Assembly: GCA_026389845.1 (NCBI GenBank)
Contig: JAPLHB010000054.1
Coordinates: 45,493 to 109,492, forward strand
From: Chloroflexota bacterium
GTDB lineage: Bacteria > Chloroflexota > Anaerolineae > CG2-30-64-16
Length of the DNA stretch: 64,000 nucleotides
Direction of reading: 5' to 3'
How positions within the stretch are numbered: position 1 is the first letter of the stretch; each line of letters starts with the position of its first letter. This document shows, one piece after another, positions 8,842-17,989 of the stretch. Under the pieces are notes generated by a model. It worked only from the letters and a program-made list of their open reading frames with translations, searched no databases and had not been told where the DNA came from. Both the position numbers and the translations under genes were made by a program.

Positions 8842-11046
8842 TCACTGCATGCCGCGCAGGCGTTGCGCCAACTGTGCAGTATAGAGAGCGCTCGCGGCGC
8901 TGTTCGCCAGCGTCCTGGCGGCGATCATCTCGTCTTCCATAAAGACGCGCTGGCGGTTCCGGCTGACGATCACCAGCGCGCCGATGGTGTTCTCGCCGAG
9001 ATCGAGCGGCACGCACATCGCCGGCCCGGTGTGCATCCACACCGGCGACTGGGCCAGCGGTTGATCGGGGTGGTAAAAGATCGGCTGGCCGGCCCGCATC
9101 ACCCAGGTCACGACCTCCTGGTGGATACTCCCCCAGGTATCCAGCGAGAGGGCGCCCTGCTGGCCGTGCAGCCGTCCCACTCCCGCGACGCTATCGGTCA
9201 GGAATAGCCACGCCTGGCAATCCCCCAGCATCTCGGCTGCCTCGCGCACCACCACATCCAGCACGGCCTCGACTTGGGTAGCCGATGCGACGACCCGGCT
9301 GATCATCTGCAATGTGACCAACTGCTCCTGGGAGCGCGTGGCCTCCAGGTAGAGTTGGGCGTTCAGAATGCTGTTGGCGGCGATGCGGGCGAGTGCGAAC
9401 ACCATGTCGCCCAGGTCGTCGGCGCTGAACCGCCCCGCCTCGGCCGCCCCGACGATGAAGAGACCACTGACGCCGCTGGCGCCCGCCACCGGAAAGAGCA
9501 ACAGGCTGTTCCCCACGTCCCAATCGAACTCACCCGCCTGCGGCCGCCGTTGTGCGGCCACGTCGTCAATCACCAATGGCTGGCGCGACACCAGTGCCCG
9601 CGCCATCACGCCCCACAGCGGCACGGGGTAGACCTGGCCGAGGATGCGCGTCGCGACCTCGGCCGGCAGACCGCGCACGGCCCGACAGGTGTAAGGCCCC
9701 AGCTCGCCCCGCCCCACCAGGACGACGACGTAGGCAAGGCCGCCCAGCCCATGGATCGCCTCCGCGGCCGTTTGCAGGGCGTCATCCAGGTCGAGCGTGC
9801 GCCCCAGCTCGGCGCTGGCGACAAAGAGATAGTTTCCGCGGCCGACCTGATCGTGCATGGCAGTGATCTGCCCCTGCACCTGGCCTACTAACTGATTGAC
9901 GACCTCGGCCAGGGGCGTCAGTTCTCCGATCCCCGTCGTCGGGAGCGGACGAGCGTAGTCGCCGCCGGCGATGGCGCTGGCGGCCTCGCCCAGCGCACGC
10001 ATGTTCCGAACCACGCGATGAGTCAGAAACGCGCCGGCGCCAACCACCAGGCACAGGCTCGCGGCGAGCACGAGCAAGAACCGCATCTGCCACTGCCGGA
10101 TCTCGGCCGATAATGGAGCGACCGGCTGCCAGACGCCGACGTAGCTGATTACGCCGTCGTCTAGCCGCATCGGATAGGCGACGTAGCGATATGGCTCAGC
10201 GAAAAGACGCGCCTCCAGCAACGCGGCGGAAGCGTCGGCGGCCGGATTTATGACCGAGGACGGCAAGAGGGGCAGGCCGGCCGGGCCGGCCGCGGAGCCA
10301 GGAAAAGTGCTGAAGACCGGCGCACCCGCGGCATCGTAGACGACCAGCGGACGACTTAGCGGCCCGGCGATCCCCTGCATGACGTACGGGAGGGAAACCC
10401 CCAAGACGAGCGCGCCGAAGTTGCGCTCGCCGGACGCCACCCGGCCGATCGCGTAGAAGATCGGGCTGCCCTGCCGCTCCACCAGGCCGACCTCCGCGAC
10501 CGGCTCGCCTGTCGTGATCGCAAGCTGGCGCTGTATGGTCCGTTGCACGTTCGGATCGGTCACGAAGTCCCTATCCCAACCCGTCGGGGTCGTCAGGCCC
10601 AGGCGGTCGTTCAAGGTGTCAACCGGCCGACCGGTCGCATCCAAGATGACGACCACCTCGAGATCGTGCAGCCGTGCGATGTCGTCCAGCTCGGTGAGGG
10701 CAAACGTCGGATCGTCGCCGCGCAGCGCTTGCGCCAGCGCCTCCAACCGCGCGACATACGCGGCGTGCGTAGCAAGGTCGTGCAGGCGAAGCTGTGCCAC
10801 GCCGGCGGCTAACTGGCCCGAGGCACGCAGGGCATCGGCCGCCGCCTGCGCCATGACTTCGTTGACGAAACGGGCGCCGCAAACCGCCCCGAAGATGACC
10901 ACGGCCACGGTCAGGCTGGCCATGGGCAGCATCATCCAGCGGCGCAGAGACCCGCGCAGCCAGGTCCCCGCCTGCGTTTGTCTCCTGCGCAGGCCGGCGA
11001 TCAAGCCAGAACCCGGCGGCCGCGGAGATCGTTCCGGTGCTTGCAT
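8842..11046 (-). CDS. Membrane sensor protein: cache, HAMP and two GAF domains, no output domain
   Basis: The product (734 residues from ATG 11046, which has GAGGG just upstream; a longer frame begins at 11085) has a cytoplasmic N-terminal tail, a transmembrane segment, a large extracytoplasmic region that looks like a double-cache sensor, a second transmembrane segment (LLVLAASLCLVVGAGAFL) and a HAMP linker. Two GAF-type domains follow, at about residues 410-560 and 580-730. No histidine kinase, GGDEF, cyclase or methyl-accepting domain follows; the protein ends right after the second GAF. It is divergent from a response regulator fused to a nucleotide cyclase, which suggests a shared signalling pathway. 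How it passes on its signal is unknown. Confidence 0.82.
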   Translation of the reverse strand: MQAPERSPRPPGSGLIAGLRRRQTQAGTWLRGSLRRWMMLPMASLTVAVVIFGAVCGARFVNEVMAQAAADALRASGQLAAGVAQLRLHDLATHAAYVARLEALAQALRGDDPTFALTELDDIARLHDLEVVVILDATGRPVDTLNDRLGLTTPTGWDRDFVTDPNVQRTIQRQLAITTGEPVAEVGLVERQGSPIFYAIGRVASGERNFGALVLGVSLPYVMQGIAGPLSRPLVVYDAAGAPVFSTFPGSAAGPAGLPLLPSSVINPAADASAALLEARLFAEPYRYVAYPMRLDDGVISYVGVWQPVAPLSAEIRQWQMRFLLVLAASLCLVVGAGAFLTHRVVRNMRALGEAASAIAGGDYARPLPTTGIGELTPLAEVVNQLVGQVQGQITAMHDQVGRGNYLFVASAELGRTLDLDDALQTAAEAIHGLGGLAYVVVLVGRGELGPYTCRAVRGLPAEVATRILGQVYPVPLWGVMARALVSRQPLVIDDVAAQRRPQAGEFDWDVGNSLLLFPVAGASGVSGLFIVGAAEAGRFSADDLGDMVFALARIAANSILNAQLYLEATRSQEQLVTLQMISRVVASATQVEAVLDVVVREAAEMLGDCQAWLFLTDSVAGVGRLHGQQGALSLDTWGSIHQEVVTWVMRAGQPIFYHPDQPLAQSPVWMHTGPAMCVPLDLGENTIGALVIVSRNRQRVFMEDEMIAARTLANSAASALYTAQLAQRLRGMQ

Positions 11047-11074
11047 ATCGCCCTCAAGTCTGCGTGTCGTAGCC

Positions 11075-11103
11075 TTTGCACACAATTAGCCCTGTGCTAT
11101 AAT
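11075..11103 (+). promoter_or_regulatory. Promoter of the response-regulator/cyclase gene
   Basis: TTTGCA (11075-11080) and a perfect TATAAT (11098-11103) are separated by 17 nt, with TG upstream of the -10. The start codon is about 70 nt downstream. Confidence 0.65.
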
Positions 11104-11174
11104 TGCTCTCTCAGCGTTCGAGAGCTACGTTGGCACGCGAGTCTTGTTGGTTCAGGATTGGGGATCACTTCACT

Positions 11175-12245
11175 ATGGCCAAGAGTCCTGTAGTCTTGCT
11201 GGTGGACGACGAGCCGGACACAGTCCGGCTGGTGCGCAAGATCTTGCAAGCCGACGGCTGCGAGGTCATCGAAGCTACCGATGGCGAGGAAGCCCTGGCC
11301 GCGCATGCCCAGCACGCGCCCGACCTGCTCTTGCTGGATATCATCCTGCCGCACCGCGACGGACTGGAAGTGCTGCGCACAATCCGCCAAACGGACAGCA
11401 TCACGGGCATCATCATGGTCAGTGCGTTGACCTCGGAGCGGATCACCATTGACGCCATGTTGGCCGGCGCCGATGACTACATCAGCAAGCCGTTCCAGGT
11501 GCGCGAGATGCGGGTGCGCATCCGCCAGGTGCTCGAAAAGACGACCCTACGCCGGGATAACGCCCGCCTGCAAGCGCAACTCCAGCGAGCCAACGACCGC
11601 ATCCGCGATTTGCTGCAGCGGTTTATGCCGGCCGAGGTGATGGCCGAGTTCATGGAGCGGCCTGAGCCGCCGGCCCTGGGCGGAAAACGTCAGGAGACGA
11701 CGATCCTCTACGCCGACCTCCAGGGCTTCACGCCGCTCGCCGAGTCGGTGCCGCCCGACCAACTCGTCGAAATCCTGAACAGCCGGCTGCAACTGGTGGC
11801 TGCGGCCATCCAGACTCACGGCGGCACGCTGGACAAGTTCATGGGCGACGCGGTGATCGCCCTTTTCAACGCACCGTCACCCCAGCCGGATCACGCGGTG
11901 CGGGCCGTGTGCGCGGGCCTGGACATCGTGACGGCGTTCAAGGCTGCGGCCGGCCCCATCCACCGGCTGTCCATCGGCATCGGCATCAACACCGGTGACG
12001 TAGTGGTGGGCAACATCGGCACGCCGCAACTGATGAACTACACGGCCATCGGCGACGCGGTCAACCTGGCGCAGCGGCTCCAGGAAATGGCCGATAAGAA
12101 TGAGTTGCTGATCGGTCCGCGCACCTTCGAGCTGGCTAAGGGTCAAATCGCCTTCGATCCGCTCGGGATGCGGCCGGTGCGTGGGCGCAGCGAGCAGATC
12201 GCCGTCTATCGAGTCTCAGCAGAGCGCACCTCCAATTTGTCATAG
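11175..12245 (+). CDS. Response regulator with class III adenylate/guanylate cyclase output
   Basis: The 356-residue protein has an N-terminal receiver domain (VVLLVDDEPD acidic pocket, phospho-acceptor Asp about residue 55 in LLLLDIILP, conserved Lys in YISKPF), a coiled-coil linker at about 125-155, and a C-terminal class III nucleotide cyclase domain. Metal-binding aspartates are in YADLQGFT and FMGDAV, a substrate-specifying Lys precedes the second one (LDKFMGD), and the transition-state Asn/Arg pair is visible in AVNLAQRL, so the domain looks catalytically intact and adenylate-type. ATG 11175 was chosen because it starts directly before the receiver domain. The divergent sensor gene is its probable partner. 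Confidence 0.9.
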   Translation: MAKSPVVLLVDDEPDTVRLVRKILQADGCEVIEATDGEEALAAHAQHAPDLLLLDIILPHRDGLEVLRTIRQTDSITGIIMVSALTSERITIDAMLAGADDYISKPFQVREMRVRIRQVLEKTTLRRDNARLQAQLQRANDRIRDLLQRFMPAEVMAEFMERPEPPALGGKRQETTILYADLQGFTPLAESVPPDQLVEILNSRLQLVAAAIQTHGGTLDKFMGDAVIALFNAPSPQPDHAVRAVCAGLDIVTAFKAAAGPIHRLSIGIGINTGDVVVGNIGTPQLMNYTAIGDAVNLAQRLQEMADKNELLIGPRTFELAKGQIAFDPLGMRPVRGRSEQIAVYRVSAERTSNLS

Positions 12246-12316
12246 TATAGCACGGCATACCGGAATCCGCAATGTCAGCCAAATATCATCATATCTTTCC
12301 ACGGAGCGTGTTCTTC

Positions 12317-13246
12317 ATGCCCTTGAGCCGTCCAGATACCCAATTCCGCCGCACCGCCCTGGCAACCCTTTGCCTTGGTCTCCTCATCATCGGCGTTCAC
12401 CTCTCGGCCTCGGCGCAAGGGCCGCAACCTGCCATTCAACAGAGTTCGCTGCGTCTGTGGCCGGAGTATGACGATCCCGGGCTGCTGGTGATTTTCGCCG
12501 GCACCTTCAGCAACACGGCGACCTTCCCCGTGCAGGTAGCCTTTCCCCTGCCCGAAGGCGCACGAGGCATCCAGGCGACCATGCAGGACGCCGCCGGCCA
12601 ACTGGTCAACCAGGACTGGGAGATCGCTGGCAGCAAACTGATTTTCACGCTGCCGCAACCGGCCTTCCATACCGAGTACTACCTCGACCGGCCGCCGTCG
12701 GGGAACCCGCGCGCGTTGAGCTACACCTTCGTGGCCCCCTACGCCATCCGGACGTTGGAGATCGCCATCCAGCAGCCAGCGCGGTCTACCGGCTTCACGG
12801 TGACGCCACAGCCGGAAAGCTCCTACCAGGAGACCGACGGCCTGACCTATTATCGCATTAACCGAACCAATCTGGCTAGTGGCGATAAAGTACCAATTGT
12901 CATTCGCTATACCAAAAGCGACCAGGGCTTCTCGGCCAACCCGGCGCAGACGCAGGCCAGCCAGCCGACCGCGGTCCCCGCGATCCCGGCGACCGTCGCC
13001 AGCCGGCTGCCGTTTGTGCTCATCGGCCTAGGCGTGGCCGTGCTGGCTGGTGCGGCGATCTACTGGGTGCTGCAACGGCGGCAACCGCCCGCGGCGGCCG
13101 GTCGCGGCGCCCGATCCCAAGTCGGCGCGCTCGTGCAGCCGGCCGGACGATCCAGCGGCAAAACGTTCTACTGCACGCAATGCGGACGACAATTGAAGCC
13201 GGAGGATCGGTTCTGCGCCAATTGCGGCACGCCGAGGAAGGGCTAG
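12317..13246 (+). CDS. Exported membrane-anchored protein with C-terminal zinc ribbon
   Basis: The 309-residue protein starts with a signal-peptide-like stretch (ATLCLGLLIIGVHLSASA), has an extracytoplasmic beta-rich domain of about 190 residues, a Pro/Thr linker, a transmembrane helix near residue 240 (LPFVLIGLGVAVLAGAAIYW) and a cytoplasmic tail ending in a double CxxC zinc ribbon (CTQCG and CANCG). ATG 12317 was preferred to 12272 because it directly precedes the signal peptide. It heads the cytochrome c maturation cluster, where such zinc-ribbon proteins may act in haem or apocytochrome handling; this role is inferred only from position. The 3' gap is a GGAAGCT-like heptamer array. Confidence 0.75.
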   Translation: MPLSRPDTQFRRTALATLCLGLLIIGVHLSASAQGPQPAIQQSSLRLWPEYDDPGLLVIFAGTFSNTATFPVQVAFPLPEGARGIQATMQDAAGQLVNQDWEIAGSKLIFTLPQPAFHTEYYLDRPPSGNPRALSYTFVAPYAIRTLEIAIQQPARSTGFTVTPQPESSYQETDGLTYYRINRTNLASGDKVPIVIRYTKSDQGFSANPAQTQASQPTAVPAIPATVASRLPFVLIGLGVAVLAGAAIYWVLQRRQPPAAAGRGARSQVGALVQPAGRSSGKTFYCTQCGRQLKPEDRFCANCGTPRKG

Positions 13247-13297
13247 AAGCTGGAACCTGGAAGTTGGATGCTGGAAACTGGAAGCCAGAGGTAGAAA

Positions 13298-13792
13298 ATG
13301 AAGGTTACGAAAGCGTTATGGCTCATCCTGGCATTGTTCATCCTCGGAGCGACGCTCGCCGCGCCCGTCCTCGCACAGACGCCCACGCCGAACGAGATCA
13401 ACGCGATCGCGAAGGATCTGTGGTGCCCGCTGTGCAACGGCGTGCGGCTGGACAACTGCGAGCTGCAGGCGTGTATCCAGATGCGCGAAATGATCGCCCA
13501 GAAGCTGATGGAGGGCGCGAGCAAGGAGCAAATCAAGGCCTACTTCGTCCAGCAGTATGGCGACGTGGTGCTCGGCGCGCCGGAGCGGACGGGGTTCAGT
13601 GGGGTAGTGTGGATTCTGCCGGTGCTGATCGGCGCGGTAGGGCTGGGTTGGCTGATCTTCTTCGTCCGCGCCGGCCTGCGTCGGCGCCGGCTGGTGACGG
13701 CGCAGGCCAGCGTCGCGCCGACGAAAGCAGCAGCCCAGGCCCGAAACACCTACCTGAAGCGCGTGGACGAGGAGATGGGGCGGGATGGGTAG
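13298..13792 (+). CDS. ccmH: Cytochrome c-type biogenesis protein CcmH
   Basis: This 164-residue protein is a CcmH/CycL-type thioredox component that reduces apocytochrome c before haem attachment. It has a cleavable signal peptide ending at Ala-Gln, a CPLC active site within LWCPLCNG, two further nearby cysteines, the EQIKAYFVQQYGD segment characteristic of the family, and a C-terminal transmembrane helix at about residues 103-122. It is followed by TlpA/CcmG and CcmF, as expected for System I maturation. Confidence 0.92.
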   Translation: MKVTKALWLILALFILGATLAAPVLAQTPTPNEINAIAKDLWCPLCNGVRLDNCELQACIQMREMIAQKLMEGASKEQIKAYFVQQYGDVVLGAPERTGFSGVVWILPVLIGAVGLGWLIFFVRAGLRRRRLVTAQASVAPTKAAAQARNTYLKRVDEEMGRDG

Positions 13793-13833
13793 AAGTAGCA
13801 CATCGCAAAACGCAAATCGCAAAGTGAGCGCCG

Positions 13834-14418
13834 ATGACTGACACAGAATCTATCCGAAATCCGAAATCAGAAATCAGAAATCGTCTGCCCGCCTGGGCCA
13901 TCCTCCTCGGCGTCGGCATCCTGTTTGTTGCTGGGCTGATGGCGCTGCTGTGGTTCAAGCCGCCGCAAAAGTTCCTCTGCGATCAGGCGGCTCCCGACTT
14001 CACCCTGACCACCTTTTCGGGTTATCAAGGCGGCTTGCCTACCGAGATGCTCAAGCTGAGCGACTTGCGGGGCAAAGGCGTTGTGTTGAACTTCTGGGCC
14101 AGTTGGTGCAAGCCGTGCGAGGAGGAAGCAGCAGCGCTGGAGACCGCGTGGCAAATGTACAAAGGCAAGGGCATCGTCTTTGTGGGGATAGACTTCTACG
14201 ATCAAGAGCCGGCCGCTCGGCGCTATTTGGAGAAGTTCAAGGTAACTTATCCAAGCGGCCCAGACCTGGCAGGCGCTGCCTCAAAACGGTATGGTACCCG
14301 CGCTGTTCCAGAGACGTTCTTCATCAGTCCAGAAGGCAAGATCATCGGCTGCCGCAAAGAGGGGCCGTTGAGCGATGCGGAGCTGAAGCTGCGGATTTCT
14401 GAGATTATGCCACGGTGA
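13834..14418 (+). CDS. ccmG: TlpA/CcmG-family thiol-disulfide oxidoreductase
   Basis: The 194-residue protein has one N-terminal membrane anchor ([20 protein letters not shown]) and a thioredoxin-like domain facing out, with the CKPC active site in [13 protein letters not shown] and the cis-Pro in AVPETFF. It should keep CcmH or apocytochrome c reduced. Residues 5-16 are encoded by a repeat of the AATCCGAAATCAG type, so the cytoplasmic N-terminus is repeat-made; the next plausible start after it would be lacking an ATG, so the annotated start is retained with some doubt. Position between ccmH and ccmF supports the assignment. Confidence 0.88.
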   Translation: MTDTESIRNPKSEIRNRLPAWAILLGVGILFVAGLMALLWFKPPQKFLCDQAAPDFTLTTFSGYQGGLPTEMLKLSDLRGKGVVLNFWASWCKPCEEEAAALETAWQMYKGKGIVFVGIDFYDQEPAARRYLEKFKVTYPSGPDLAGAASKRYGTRAVPETFFISPEGKIIGCRKEGPLSDAELKLRISEIMPR

Positions 14419-14511
14419 CGTGATACGTGGTGCGTGGTACGTGGTGCAAGCCAGTTGACATCGCATAAAACACGCAACACGCAACACGCAATACGCAATA
14501 CGGAGTAATCA
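14418..14511 (+). repeat. GTGGTAC/ACGCAAC heptamer arrays between ccmG and ccmF
   Basis: The gap begins with TACGTGGTGCGTGG-type units and ends with five ACGCAAC/ACGCAAT heptamers running directly up to the ccmF ribosome-binding region (GGAGTAATCA). Confidence 0.8.
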
Positions 14512-16560
14512 ATGACAGACCTGGGTTATATCGCGTTGATCTTAGCGTTGGTCTTGGCGCTGTATGGTACAGTCGTTTCCGTCCTGGGTGGGCGGCGCAA
14601 TCTGCCGGAGCTGGTCGCCAGCGGGCGGAACGCCGTCTACGTGGTCAGCGGCCTGGTGGTGCTGGCCGCGGGGCTGCTGTGGTACGCGCTGTTCACCGAT
14701 CAGTTCCAGCTCGAATACGTCGTCACGCACACCGAGCGCAGCCTGCCGACCCTCTTCAAGTTCTCGGCGCTGTGGGGTGGACAGGCCGGCTCCCTCACCT
14801 TCTGGACGCTGCTCCTGTGCGGCTATGCAGTGGCGGCCACCTGGTTCTTCCGCAAGCAGCAACCGAGCCAGAAGCCCTACGTCAACGCCGTGCTCCTGCT
14901 GAGCATCGCTTTCTTCGCGTCGGTGGTGCTGTTCGCAGCCAATCCTTTCGAGCGACTGTGGCGCACCGCGGCGGGCCAGGTGGTCACGTCGGTGTTTCAG
15001 CCGGGTGGAGCAACCCCGCTCATCCCCGCCGACGGCCAGGGGTTGAATCCGCAGCTCCAGAACTACTGGATGGTGATTCACCCGATCGGCCTCTACCTGG
15101 GCTTCATCGGTATGACCGTACCGTTCGCCTACGCGGTCGCCGCGCTGGTGACGGGCCAACTCGGCAACACCTGGATCACGCTGATGCGCAAGTGGGCGCT
15201 GGTGCCGTGGCTCTTCCTCACGCTGGGCATCCTGCTCGGTTCGCAGTGGGCCTACGTCGAGCTGGGCTGGGGCGGCTATTGGGCGTGGGATCCGGTGGAG
15301 AACGCCTCGTTCCTGCCCTGGCTCACTGCCACCGCCTTCATCCACAGCATGATGATCCAGGAGCGTCGCGGGATGCTCAAGGTCTGGAACATGGCGCTGA
15401 TCGGGATCACGTGGGAGTTGACCCTCTTCGGTACCTTCCTGACCCGTAGCGGCGTGGTGGAGTCGGTACATGCGTTCGCTCTCTCACCCATCGGCCCGAT
15501 GTTCGCGCTCTTCATCACCGCCACATCGCTTGGCTTCCTGGGGCTGATGGTCTGGCGCCGGCAGGCATTGCACGGGGATAACGAGCTGGACGCCGTGCTT
15601 TCCCGCGAAACCAGCTTCCTGACGCAAAACGTCACCTTCCTGCTGATCATGTTTGCTACGCTGCTGGGCACCCTGTTTCGGCCCATCTCCGAATGGGTCA
15701 CGGGCAACAAGATTTCGCTCAACGCGCCCTACTTCCAGAAGGTCAACGGCCCGATCTTCCTGTTCTTGCTCGTGCTGATGGGGGTTGCGCCGTTGTTGGC
15801 CTGGCGGCGGTCGAGGCCAGAGACGCTCCGGCGCAACTTCGCCATCCCCGTCGCGGTCGGACTGCTCATCGTCCCGCTCGCGTATCTCCTGGGCAACCGG
15901 AGCGCGGGAGGCTTCGTCGGCTTTGCGGTGCTGGCATTCGTGTTCGCCGGCATCGTACAGGAGTACGTGCGCGGGGTGCGGGCGCGACGCCAGGCCACGG
16001 GCGAGCCGCTCCCCGCAGCGCTGTTCAACCTGGTCAAGCGCAACGGCCGGCGTTATGGCGGCTACATCGTCCACGTGGGCATCCTGTTGATCGCCCTGGG
16101 CATCATCGGTAACGAGTTCTACCAGTCGGAGGGGCAGGCCAATCTGAAGCAAGGCGAGAGCGTCACCGTCGCCAATTACACCCTCACCTATCGTAAGCTC
16201 GAGGCGTCGCAGGGGCCAAACTACACCGAATACACTGCCATGCTGGACATGACCCGCAATGGCCAGCCGGCCGGCCAAGTCCTGCCAAAGAAGAACGTCT
16301 ACGACAAAAACCAAGAGCAACCGATGACCGAAGTAGGTCTGCGCCCCGGCCTGATCGAGGATGTCTACGTGGTGCTGGCCGGCTTCGAGGGCATGGGGAC
16401 CACGGTCTCGTTGAAGGTCTTCATCAACCCGCTCATGTCGTGGATGTGGGTCGGCGGCCTCGTCATCGTCCTGGGGGTGCTGGTCTCCGCCTGGCCGCGC
16501 AAGAAGCCGGTAGCAACCGAGGTACGAGTGACCGTGCCAAAGGCCGCGCAGACGGCGTAG
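14512..16560 (+). CDS. ccmF: Cytochrome c haem lyase subunit CcmF
   Basis: The 682-residue polytopic membrane protein is CcmF, the core of the haem-apocytochrome ligation complex in System I. About 15 hydrophobic segments can be counted. The tryptophan-rich haem-handling motif is at about residues 256-272 (GWGGYWAWDPVENASF), and histidine ligands lie in the neighbouring loops (THTERSLP, NYWMVIHPIG, FLTRSGVVESVHAF). Length is normal. ccmABCDE are not in the window, so other cluster members must lie elsewhere. Confidence 0.95.
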   Translation: MTDLGYIALILALVLALYGTVVSVLGGRRNLPELVASGRNAVYVVSGLVVLAAGLLWYALFTDQFQLEYVVTHTERSLPTLFKFSALWGGQAGSLTFWTLLLCGYAVAATWFFRKQQPSQKPYVNAVLLLSIAFFASVVLFAANPFERLWRTAAGQVVTSVFQPGGATPLIPADGQGLNPQLQNYWMVIHPIGLYLGFIGMTVPFAYAVAALVTGQLGNTWITLMRKWALVPWLFLTLGILLGSQWAYVELGWGGYWAWDPVENASFLPWLTATAFIHSMMIQERRGMLKVWNMALIGITWELTLFGTFLTRSGVVESVHAFALSPIGPMFALFITATSLGFLGLMVWRRQALHGDNELDAVLSRETSFLTQNVTFLLIMFATLLGTLFRPISEWVTGNKISLNAPYFQKVNGPIFLFLLVLMGVAPLLAWRRSRPETLRRNFAIPVAVGLLIVPLAYLLGNRSAGGFVGFAVLAFVFAGIVQEYVRGVRARRQATGEPLPAALFNLVKRNGRRYGGYIVHVGILLIALGIIGNEFYQSEGQANLKQGESVTVANYTLTYRKLEASQGPNYTEYTAMLDMTRNGQPAGQVLPKKNVYDKNQEQPMTEVGLRPGLIEDVYVVLAGFEGMGTTVSLKVFINPLMSWMWVGGLVIVLGVLVSAWPRKKPVATEVRVTVPKAAQTA

Positions 16561-16586
16561 GCGGAGATTGGGTATTGGATATTAGC

Positions 16587-16720
16587 TGTCACCCTGAGCG
16601 GGTTGACCCCGTGCGGTGTGTTGCGGCGAAAATCCAGCGAAGGGTCTCGGTGCAGCGTGAGATGCTTCGCTGGAATCACGTCGCCGCGAACGTTGACTCG
16701 TTGACCCGCTCAGCATGACA
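16587..16720 (+). repeat. MITE-like element with TGTCAYYCTGAGCGG ends, copy 1
   Basis: A 134-bp imperfect palindrome begins TGTCACCCTGAGCGG and ends CCCGCTCAGCATGACA. The two arms carry inverted AATCCAGCGAAG and CTTCGCTGGAAT segments. Related copies are at 40793-40952, 45579-45659 (shortened), 54286-54419 and 60019-60180. Confidence 0.8.
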
Positions 16721-16749
16721 AGTGTACGCAACACGCAACAGGAACCCAC

Positions 16750-17289
16750 ATGTTCATCGTTCTCGCCATTCTACTCTCCGCGGCGGCGCTGATCGGCGTC
16801 GCCTATCCGATCATCGCCAGGACACGCGATGCGAAGAGCGTGACCAGCACAACCCAAGAAACACTGGATGAGTTGCTGGCGCGGCGCGACGCCGCGTTCC
16901 AGGCCTTGCGCGACCTGAGTTTCGACCACCGCGTCGGCAAGATCACCGACGAGGATTTCGTCGCGTTCGAGGCCAACCTGAAGCAGGTCGCGGCCGACGC
17001 GCTGCAAGCCCTGGATGAATGGGAAAAGGAGGCGGATGGGGGATTGGAGCGGGCGGTCGAGGCTGAGATAGCCGCCCGCCGCGCCGCGTTGAGCGGCGGC
17101 GGCCACACCTGCCCCAAGTGCGGCCGACCGGCCACACCCGAGGATAAATTCTGCGCATCCTGCGGCGCCTCGCTGCCTGCGGCCGTCCCCGTCGCTAAGC
17201 TCTGCCCCCAGTGCGGCCGGCCGTTCGAGGCGGGCGATCGCTTCTGCGCGGGGTGCGGATGGAGTCTTATGGCAACAGCCGCAGACTGA
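16750..17289 (+). CDS. CcmI-like membrane-anchored double zinc-ribbon protein
   Basis: The 179-residue product has an N-terminal transmembrane helix (IVLAILLSAAALIGVAYPII), then an alpha-helical region whose LDELLARRDAAFQALRDLSFDHRVGKITDEDF segments resemble the start of CcmI/CycH, and two C-terminal CxxC...CxxC zinc ribbons (CPKCG/CASCG and CPQCG/CAGCG). It closes the cytochrome c maturation cluster. The TPR part of classical CcmI is absent and replaced by the zinc ribbons. The 3' end overlaps the converging downstream gene by 23 bp. Confidence 0.78.
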   Translation: MFIVLAILLSAAALIGVAYPIIARTRDAKSVTSTTQETLDELLARRDAAFQALRDLSFDHRVGKITDEDFVAFEANLKQVAADALQALDEWEKEADGGLERAVEAEIAARRAALSGGGHTCPKCGRPATPEDKFCASCGASLPAAVPVAKLCPQCGRPFEAGDRFCAGCGWSLMATAAD

Positions 17290-17989
17290 ACGCCTCGGAT
17301 GACGATTGCGAGAGCGCGGCCAGCGGCAGGGGGCCGAACTCGGCGTCGCCGTCCGCGCTGAGTTGTCGCTGCCACACCTGACCGCCCCAGGTCAGCTCGG
17401 CTGCGCGGGGCATCGGCTTGCCGATGGCGAGCAGCGCCAGGGTGTAACGTGCGTCATCGCCGGGGAGCAGCCGGGCGTAGACCCGTACAGTTACCTCACC
17501 CGTGCCCGGATCACCGAGATACGACAGGAGCAACGTATCGCGACGAGGCGGCTCTGGCACGCGGCGACCGGCCGCGGATGTGCCAAGGGCCTGGAGACTT
17601 CGCTGAAGATAAGCCGGGGAGAAAACGAACAGCAACACCGGCCGGGACAGAATCGGCGTGGCCTCGATGACGACGCGCCAGGGCGCGGCGGATGGCGGGG
17701 AGGTCGCGATCCGCAGCGGCGGCAACGCCTCCAACTTACCCGCGGCCTCGGCCGCCAGCATTTCGAGCAGGCTGTCGTGCTCGGCGCGGCAGTCGGTGCA
17801 GACTTGCATGTGCTGCCACGCGCGGGGATGGCGAGACCGCACGTCCAGGCCGGTCAACTCGTCGTGGACAAACAAATCAAGATGTTGAATCATGGCATCA
17901 CATTCTCCCCGCGGCAGCCGGGGAGCTTCGACCATGTCTCGCCACATTGCGTCTAGGACAGCCGCAAGCCTGTCGAACGGTTGGGCCAT
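17267..17989 (-). CDS. Soluble zinc-finger anti-sigma-like protein
   Basis: The 240-residue protein has an N-terminal helical domain with an HMQVCTDC motif (H-x3-C-x2-C) at about residues 60-67, the signature of zinc-containing anti-sigma factors, followed by a beta-rich C-terminal domain of unknown type and no transmembrane helix. Its start codon overlaps the stop of the sigma-factor gene (TAATG), so the two are translationally coupled. It probably binds and restrains that sigma factor; lack of a membrane anchor would make it a cytoplasmic regulator. Confidence 0.75.
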   Translation of the reverse strand: MAQPFDRLAAVLDAMWRDMVEAPRLPRGECDAMIQHLDLFVHDELTGLDVRSRHPRAWQHMQVCTDCRAEHDSLLEMLAAEAAGKLEALPPLRIATSPPSAAPWRVVIEATPILSRPVLLFVFSPAYLQRSLQALGTSAAGRRVPEPPRRDTLLLSYLGDPGTGEVTVRVYARLLPGDDARYTLALLAIGKPMPRAAELTWGGQVWQRQLSADGDAEFGPLPLAALSQSSSEAFSLRLLP

